A DNA stretch of 11,252 nucleotides from Lachnospiraceae bacterium. GTDB lineage: Bacteria > Bacillota > Clostridia > Lachnospirales > Lachnospiraceae. The notes beneath the pieces are model-generated. The model was not told the DNA's origin, searched no databases, and saw only the letters and a list, made by a program, of their open reading frames with translations. The stretch lies in NCBI GenBank assembly GCA_017461685.1, contig JAFTXF010000110.1, positions 1-11,252 of the forward strand, in the 5' to 3' direction. Positions 7,593 to 11,252 of this stretch are shown piece after piece (positions within the stretch are counted from its first letter, which is position 1; each line of letters starts with the position of its first letter). The position numbers and the translations under genes were made by a program.

Positions 7593-8447
7593 ATGCAACA
7601 ATACAATAAAAAATCCGGAAGAAATTTCGGTATACAAAATTTAACCTTTATGCTGATTGCAGGCTATGCCATCGGCTATATTTTAGAACTTGTGAATCCG
7701 TCTGTTCTGGCATATTTATCTTTGGATCCGTATCAGATTTTACAGGGGCAGGTATGGCGCCTTGTGACATGGCTGATAGTGCCGCCGGGCAGCTTTGATA
7801 TTTTTACACTTCTGATGTTGTATTTTTATTACCGCATCGGTACATTACTTGAGAATGTATGGGGCACAGCCAAGTACAGCAGATATATTTTGGGCGGTAT
7901 TATATTGACGATTGTTGCAAGCTTTCTCATGTTGGGGTATTTGAAGGTATTTATGGGAATGGAAGGCTCTGCTTTGGAATATTATTCTGCGATGGGTTCT
8001 TTGGTTGCTTTCTCTACCTATTACATCAATTTGTCTATATTTATGGGATATGCAGCTACCTTCCCGGATATGATGGTTTTATATTTCTTTGTCATTCCGT
8101 TAAAGGTAAAGGTGCTGGGTATCATTGACTTATTACTATTGGTATATATGTTCTTTGCAGGCTCTATATTCGAAAAGTTTGCCATTGGTGCAGCACTTCT
8201 CAATATGGGTATTTTCCTGTTGACTACCAAGGTGGCTATTAATCCAAAGCAGATTATCCGCAAGCAGCAGTTTAACCAGGAAGTGAAAAGGGCTGCGAAG
8301 ATGGCACCGGCACACAGACACAAATGTACGGTTTGCGGGATAACGGATGAGTTTGATTCCAATATGGAGTTCAGATTCTGCAGCAAATGCAATGGCAACT
8401 ACGAATATTGCTCCAATCACCTCTTTACCCATGAGCATGTGAAGTAG
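7593..8447 (+). CDS. rhomboid-like membrane protein lacking catalytic residues, with C-terminal zinc ribbon
   Basis: The frame opens at a GTG (7569), but ATG 7593 is preferred: AAAGGGTG (7578-7585) sits 7 bases upstream and would lie inside the coding region if GTG were used. The 284-residue product has about six hydrophobic segments (roughly 16-36, 60-80, 95-118, 130-152, 160-188, 190-210). The rhomboid-like WR motif (VWRLVTW, 54-60) and LLENVWG (85-91) are present. The protease GxSG motif is absent, and there is no histidine before residue 241, so no Ser-His dyad can exist in the membrane domain: a pseudoprotease, comparable to derlins/iRhoms in logic. A basic linker (218-240) leads to a Cys/His tail (C245, C248, C263, C266, C273, H276, H280, H282) that should bind zinc on the cytoplasmic side. 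It is first in a co-directional series with the sigma-like gene. Function is unknown; a scaffold or substrate-binding role is inference. Confidence 0.8.
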   Translation: MQQYNKKSGRNFGIQNLTFMLIAGYAIGYILELVNPSVLAYLSLDPYQILQGQVWRLVTWLIVPPGSFDIFTLLMLYFYYRIGTLLENVWGTAKYSRYILGGIILTIVASFLMLGYLKVFMGMEGSALEYYSAMGSLVAFSTYYINLSIFMGYAATFPDMMVLYFFVIPLKVKVLGIIDLLLLVYMFFAGSIFEKFAIGAALLNMGIFLLTTKVAINPKQIIRKQQFNQEVKRAAKMAPAHRHKCTVCGITDEFDSNMEFRFCSKCNGNYEYCSNHLFTHEHVK

Positions 8448-8506
8448 ACGCCTCGCAGGCTACAGAATTTCGCAACCAACTAAATATTATAGAAAGAGTG
8501 GGAGAT

Positions 8507-9253
8507 ATGGAAAAGGAACTGTTATTTGCCAAGACCTTGGAATATATCAAAAATATTGCCAAGGAGCAGGGACATATTGTAAGTAAGGAGCAGGTGGAGA
8601 CTGCTTTTGCACCTTTGGATTTCGGTCCGGAGCAGCTGGAGATGGTATATGAATATTTGCGTAAGCAGAAAATCGGTATCGAGGAAGCAGTAGACCCGGA
8701 TGCTTACCTGTCTGAAGAGGATGTAGACTATCTGGATACCTATTTGGAAGAATTAAAATATATCGAAGATGCCACACCGGGAGAAAGGGAAGCTATTACT
8801 TTATCAGCCATGGCAGGAGATCAGGATGCGCAGACCAGGCTGATAGAGCTGTTTTTGCCCCAGGTAGTGGAGATTGCCAAGCTCTATGCCGGACAGGGCG
8901 CTTATCTGGAGGATTTAATTGGTGAGGGCAATGTGGCACTGACCATCGGGGTGACTATGTTAGGTGCTTTGGAGCATGCCTCTGAGGCAGAGGGGATGCT
9001 TGCTAAGATGATTATGGACGGTATGGAGGAATATATCGGTTTGTCTGTGGAGCAGCAGAAGGAAGATCAGAAGGCCATTGATCTGGTCAATAAAGTGTCC
9101 GAAGCAGCCAGAGAGCTGTCTGAGGATTTGCGTAAGAAGATAACTCCTTTTGAACTGGCTAAAGAAACCGGCATGGAGCTCGAGGACATCGAAGAGGCTA
9201 TCCGTTTAAGCGGCGATGCCATTGAATATTTTGAAGGAAAGAATGACGAATGA
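8507..9253 (+). CDS. degenerate sigma-70-like protein lacking regions 2.3-2.4 and 4
   Basis: The 248-residue acidic protein resembles a primary sigma factor in pieces. Residues about 7-58 resemble region 1.1 (EYIKNIAKEQG, then VYEYLRKQKIGI). Residues 93-150 match regions 1.2-2.2 (AGDQDAQTRLIELFLPQVVEIAK, split here as AGDQDAQ / LIELFLPQVVEIAK, then LEDLIGEGNVAL), the part that grips the RNA polymerase beta' clamp helices. Where the aromatic, basic -10-reading helix should follow, the sequence is acidic and unrelated (157-190). Residues 192-243 resemble region 3 (ARELSEDL, TPFELAKETGMELEDIEEAIRLS), and region 4 is missing. It could bind RNA polymerase without recognising promoters, or be a dedicated adaptor; this is inference. 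ATG 8507 is chosen, with AGAAAGAG at 8491-8498; an in-frame GTG at 8498 would add three residues. Its stop overlaps the next start (ATGA), and the 59-bp gap from the rhomboid-like gene has no terminator. Confidence 0.75.
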   Translation: MEKELLFAKTLEYIKNIAKEQGHIVSKEQVETAFAPLDFGPEQLEMVYEYLRKQKIGIEEAVDPDAYLSEEDVDYLDTYLEELKYIEDATPGEREAITLSAMAGDQDAQTRLIELFLPQVVEIAKLYAGQGAYLEDLIGEGNVALTIGVTMLGALEHASEAEGMLAKMIMDGMEEYIGLSVEQQKEDQKAIDLVNKVSEAARELSEDLRKKITPFELAKETGMELEDIEEAIRLSGDAIEYFEGKNDE

Positions 9254-9669
9254 CAGAATATCAGGATTACAGATACGTATTACAAAATACAAGCGCACTC
9301 TCTATCGGGGCCAGATTTAATTTCGGAGATATTGTTATAGAAGAGGAAGTACCGTTTAAATTCAGGACCATTATGTCCAAATATGCTCTCAGTGAGGTGG
9401 ACAGAGAGGATACCTTTGAAAGTGTCTTTTATTATATGCAGCCGGAGGGCTTTTTGTATGAAGTGTTTTTACAGCTGCGTACCAAGGTAAGGGTGTCACA
9501 GCTGACAGAGGTAAAGAGTATGTTTGGTCGGACCAAACGTAGTTATAAGGAGCATATATACAGTCTGAAGGAGTTTACTGCCATTCCAAAGGCAGAGAAG
9601 GAACGCTTAGGAATTGTGGTACAGGAAGTGCAGTTTTCCAAGCTGGCCATTATGGCATTTTCTGTTTGA
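9250..9669 (+). CDS. conserved-looking small protein of unknown function, coupled to the sigma-like gene
   Basis: This 139-residue protein is not one I recognise. Its ATG overlaps the TGA of the sigma-like gene in an ATGA arrangement, and AAGGAAA (9234-9240) lies 9 bases upstream, so translation is probably coupled. No signal peptide, membrane helix, cysteine cluster or nucleotide-binding loop is visible. The sequence alternates short beta-like stretches (DIVIEEEVPFKF, SVFYYM, YEVFLQLRTKVRV) with a charged turn (GRTKRSYKEH), suggesting a compact mostly beta cytoplasmic fold. Coupling implies stoichiometric production with the sigma-like protein, and hence a possible complex. The adjacent 72 bp before the transporter gene show no terminator or convincing promoter. 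Confidence 0.75.
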   Translation: MTEYQDYRYVLQNTSALSIGARFNFGDIVIEEEVPFKFRTIMSKYALSEVDREDTFESVFYYMQPEGFLYEVFLQLRTKVRVSQLTEVKSMFGRTKRSYKEHIYSLKEFTAIPKAEKERLGIVVQEVQFSKLAIMAFSV

Positions 9670-9741
9670 GCAGCGTAATAAAACACATAGAAAACCGACT
9701 ATTCCTAAGCTGTTTAGCGGGTAAAAGAAAAGAGAAATATT

Positions 9742-10650
9742 ATGCAGGAAATATTAGTCAGAGCAGGCTGTTTCATAGCAATTATCATATTAGGATACAG
9801 TCTGAAAAAATTCGGCTTTTTCAAAGAAGAAGATTTCAAAATATTATCAAAAATAGTGATAAAAATCACCTTGCCGGCATCCATTATTTTCAGTTTTTCC
9901 GGAAAAGTAGTGGACCCGTCGATGTTAACCCTTGCGGCATTGGGATTGGGATGCGGCCTTATTTATGTAGTGCTTGCCTGGCTTATCAATAAGAGAAGAG
10001 GCAAAGAAAGACAGGCCTTTGAGATGTTAAATACCGCCGGCTATAATATCGGTAATTTTACGATGCCGTTTGTGCAGAGCTTTTTAGGACCTACCGGCGT
10101 TATTACCACCAGCCTGTTTGATACGGGCAATGCTTTCATCTGCCTGGGCGGTGCTTACAGTGCGGCATCTATTGTAAAGGATGGGGGACGCTTTTCCGTG
10201 AAGAGAATTGTCCGCTCCCTTGTAAAATCCATTCCTTTCGATTGCTATATTATAATGACTGCTTTAAGTCTTATGCACATCAGCTTACCGGCCCCTGTGG
10301 TTTCCTTTGCGGAAATCATTGCTAATGCCAATGCCTTTATGGCCATGCTGATGATTGGTGTAGGCTTTAAATTAAGCAGTAATAAAGAACAAATTGGCAG
10401 CATTCTTCGGATTTTGACTGTTCGGTACGGCATGGCGGTTTTATTTGCATTGGGCTTCTATTACCTGTTGCCTTTTTCTTTGGAAATACGTCAGACCCTG
10501 ATGATTTTGGCATTCGGACCGATTGCATCTGCAGCTCCTGCCTTTACGGGAGAGATGAAGAGTGATGTGGGACTATCCAGTGCGGTGAATTCTTTATCGA
10601 TTATCATCAGCATTGTGTGCATTGTATCCATTTTATTGATCACTCGGTAG
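9742..10650 (+). CDS. AEC-family (auxin efflux carrier) permease
   Basis: The 302-residue protein has the length and pattern of AEC-family transporters: about ten hydrophobic helices in two sets of five. An N-terminal helix is followed by GYSLKKFGFFKEEDFKILSKIVIKITLPA (segments GYSLKKFGFF and LSKIVIKITLPA), typical of the family. YNIGNFTMPFVQSFLG and the later MMIGVGFKL and FGPIASAAPAFTGEM are family-like conserved intrahelix segments. AEC members in bacteria move organic acids such as malate or are of unknown substrate; nothing here fixes the substrate. ATG 9742 has a weak AAGAGA site 6 bases upstream. It may be transcribed with the upstream genes, though the 72-bp gap leaves room for an unseen promoter. 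No clear T-tailed terminator follows: the AACCC/GGGTT hairpin at 10671-10688 is short and untailed. Confidence 0.9.
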   Translation: MQEILVRAGCFIAIIILGYSLKKFGFFKEEDFKILSKIVIKITLPASIIFSFSGKVVDPSMLTLAALGLGCGLIYVVLAWLINKRRGKERQAFEMLNTAGYNIGNFTMPFVQSFLGPTGVITTSLFDTGNAFICLGGAYSAASIVKDGGRFSVKRIVRSLVKSIPFDCYIIMTALSLMHISLPAPVVSFAEIIANANAFMAMLMIGVGFKLSSNKEQIGSILRILTVRYGMAVLFALGFYYLLPFSLEIRQTLMILAFGPIASAAPAFTGEMKSDVGLSSAVNSLSIIISIVCIVSILLITR

Positions 10651-10740
10651 AATAATCAGAACAGAGACAAAACCCCTGAAAACGGGTTAAAAAGGTCTTC
10701 AGAAATATTTTAAAACACCCACAGAGAAGCTTCAAAAAAG

Positions 10741-10774
10741 ATTTTAAAAAATTTTTTAAAAAATTTTAAAAAAA
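10741..10774 (+). promoter_or_regulatory. phased A/T tracts, UP-element-like
   Basis: Only A and T occur from 10741 to 10774, as runs A6 (10746-10751), T6, A6 (10758-10763), T4 and A7 (10768-10774). The A-runs are roughly one helical turn apart, and the last abuts the -35 of the next promoter. This is what a bent-DNA or UP element for the RNA polymerase alpha subunit looks like, and it suggests strong transcription downstream. Confidence 0.5.
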
Positions 10775-10777
10775 GTA

Positions 10778-10806
10778 TTGCATTTTGTCGAGATATGTGG
10801 TATTTT
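10778..10806 (+). promoter_or_regulatory. extended -10 promoter for a noncoding transcript
   Basis: TTGCAT (10778-10783), a 17-bp spacer and TATTTT (10801-10806) preceded by TGG. Start of transcription would be near 10812-10814. The spacer holds TTGTCGAG (10785-10792), 7 of 8 to the Spo0A box, where a bound protein would block polymerase. No protein start with a ribosome site follows. Confidence 0.55.
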
Positions 10807-10811
10807 AATAA

Positions 10812-10970
10812 TGCGCTTGAGCGCTTACTTAAAATGTTTTAAGTAAAATTCCCCTTTTACACGAGCGAGTCGCCTAACGGCGGCTCGTTCACGTTATATA
10901 CAAAATACAAGAGTTTGGAATATAGGCGGAAAATGATTCGCGGTGAGTGTGCCTTCTGCCTATCTTTTTA
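10812..10970 (+). ncRNA. candidate structured small RNA of about 160 nt
   Basis: A promoter with an upstream A/T tract and a terminator bound a stretch with no credible reading frame. In order it contains: the palindrome GCGCTTGAGCGC (10813-10824); a 10-bp perfect inverted repeat TTACTTAAAA/TTTTAAGTAA (10825-10846) with only two bases between the arms; an overlapping alternative hairpin GTAAAA/TTTTAC (10843-10848 with 10855-10860); a 12-bp stem GAGCGAGTCGCC/GGCGGCTCGTTC with a TAAC loop (10863-10890, two G-U pairs); and the terminator hairpin (10922-10963). I do not recognise an Rfam family. It could instead be a leader for something further right if the terminator is conditional. Confidence 0.45.
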
Positions 10971-11042
10971 TAGCACTGATGATGATAAAGAGTTTGGAAT
11001 ATAGGCAGAAAATGATTCGCGATGAGCGTGTTTTCTGCCTAT
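10909..11042 (+). repeat. imperfect direct repeat, two 55-bp copies
   Basis: Copies at 10909-10963 and 10988-11042 match at 50 of 55 positions without gaps, 79 bp apart. Changes preserve pairing: the main stem reads GGCGGAA in copy 1 (G-U) and GGCAGAA in copy 2 (A-U), and the loop mini-stem reads CGC/GTG in copy 1 and CGC/GCG in copy 2. This suggests that the folded RNA, not only the DNA sequence, is maintained. Confidence 0.8.
10922..10969 (+). terminator. intrinsic terminator of the candidate small RNA (repeat copy 1)
   Basis: ATAGGCGGAA (10922-10931) pairs with TTCTGCCTAT (10954-10963) in a 10-bp stem with one G-U pair, followed by C and TTTTT (10965-10969). The 22-base loop contains a mini-stem CGC/GTG. 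This is the right shape for Rho-independent termination. Confidence 0.65.
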
Positions 11043-11060
11043 ATTCCAAACTCTTTATCA
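10983..11060. repeat. perfect 30-bp inverted repeat (repeat copy 2), no T-tract
   Basis: The arms at 10983-11012 and 11031-11060 are exact reverse complements over 30 bases around an 18-base loop that has its own CGC/GCG mini-stem (TTCGCGATGAGCG). It contains the second copy of the terminator hairpin, lengthened outward by TGATAAAGAGTTTGGAAT and its complement. No run of T follows on either side, so it is not a standard terminator. RNA from here would be an RNase III-type duplex; as DNA it could extrude as a cruciform. Confidence 0.8.
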
Positions 11061-11090
11061 CATTCAGAACTATAAAATCACATAAACTTC

Positions 11091-11119
11091 TTGGATAAAA
11101 ATAAAAAATATGCTAAACT
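11091..11119 (+). promoter_or_regulatory. extended -10 promoter for a second noncoding transcript
   Basis: TTGGAT (11091-11096), a 17-bp spacer and TAAACT (11114-11119) preceded by TGC (extended -10). Predicted start is near 11125-11128, only a few bases before the first stem of the structured region at the window edge. Confidence 0.5.
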
Positions 11120-11125
11120 CTATTT

Positions 11126-11252
11126 ATGATGCCAGGGTCAAAAGCCATAAACCACGATATGCTTGCATAAAAGTGGTTTCATGGCTTAGTGACCCGCCCC
11201 GATATGAGGATACAAGTGGGATGAATGTCCCACGATATCCGAATATTGGGCA
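11126..11252 (+). ncRNA. candidate highly structured RNA or palindromic repeat, cut by the window edge
   Basis: Two abutting hairpins use nearly every base. Hairpin 1: GGGTCA (11135-11140) with TGACCC (11190-11195); AAGCCATAAACCAC (11142-11155) with 11173-11187, 14 bp with one bulged C at 11180; tip TATG/CATA with a CTTG loop. Hairpin 2: GCCC (11196-11199) with GGGC (11248-11251); ATAT with ATAT; a symmetric GA/GA internal loop; GGATA (11208-11212) with TATCC (11236-11240); GTGGGA (11216-11221) with TCCCAC (11228-11233) around TGAATG. CGATAT recurs three times. The 3' end, any terminator and any regulated gene lie outside the window. I do not recognise the family. A dispersed REP-like element is the main alternative. 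Confidence 0.5.

Noticed and set aside
8450..8460. GCCT/AGGC hairpin between the rhomboid-like and sigma-like genes
   Set aside because: A 4-bp stem without a T-tract is too weak to be a terminator, so the two genes are kept as one unit.
9666..9992. 108-residue open frame overlapping the start of the transporter gene
   Set aside because: It overlaps the transporter in another frame, has no ribosome site and no family resemblance, while the transporter frame shows clear AEC motifs.
10671..10688. AACCC/GGGTT hairpin after the transporter gene as a terminator
   Set aside because: The stem is only 5 bp and is followed by an A-run rather than a T-run on the + strand.
10933..11004. Short peptide starting MIRGECAFC and its repeat-copy analogue at 11012 starting MIRDERVFC
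   Set aside because: The similarity is explained by the DNA repeat. Both frames start in a hairpin loop, run through the opposite arm, and lack a proper ribosome site.
10909..11042. CRISPR-like repeat pair
   Set aside because: Only two copies exist, the repeat itself is a 55-bp hairpin, the 24-bp interval is too short to be a spacer series, and no cas gene is present.
10983..11060. MITE or insertion-sequence end
   Set aside because: No flanking target-site duplication and no transposase are visible, so the mobile interpretation is not supported, though a genome-wide copy count could revive it.
11126..11170. 14-residue frame MMPGSKAI... at the start of the second noncoding transcript
   Set aside because: It has no ribosome site, and the region is dominated by base pairing.

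Overview
The window reads as chromosome of a low-to-moderate GC Clostridia member, most likely a Lachnospiraceae gut anaerobe. The reasons are codon use, sigma-A promoters with extended -10 elements, strong AGGAGG-type ribosome sites, and gene families typical of that group: a giant 2-hydroxyacyl-CoA dehydratase/activase fusion, a rhomboid-like protein with a zinc ribbon, and a degenerate sigma-70-like protein. No tRNA, rRNA, CRISPR array, transposase or phage gene is visible.

Layout. At the left edge is the C-terminal part of a membrane-anchored conserved protein (to 1447). Next come two separately promoted genes on the + strand: a hemolysin III/PAQR membrane protein (1689-2339) and a stand-alone HD-domain alarmone hydrolase-like protein (2421-2861). 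A long-looped bidirectional terminator (2922-2990) separates them from the convergent 1435-residue fusion on the - strand (3025-7332). Its promoter region carries two tandem Spo0A-type boxes exactly 10 bp apart. A divergent promoter at 7529-7557 starts a + strand series: rhomboid-like pseudoprotease with zinc ribbon (7593-8447), sigma-70-like protein without the promoter-reading regions (8507-9253), a translationally coupled protein of unknown function (9250-9669), and an AEC-family transporter (9742-10650).

The last 600 bases hold no credible protein gene but are dense in structure. An A/T-tract element precedes an extended -10 promoter (10778-10806). It would make a roughly 160-nt transcript with several hairpins ending at a terminator (10922-10969). 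The terminator hairpin is repeated 79 bp downstream (50 of 55 bases identical), and that copy is extended to a perfect 30-bp inverted repeat with no T-tract. A second extended -10 promoter (11091-11119) then starts just before two abutting, almost fully paired hairpins (11135-11195 and 11196-11251) that reach the window edge. This is either an unidentified structured RNA (or leader) or a dispersed palindromic repeat.

The protein genes do not form one pathway. The most thought-provoking protein candidate is the sigma-like gene and its coupled partner, which could form a regulatory pair acting on RNA polymerase. The most promising undescribed material is the noncoding tail.
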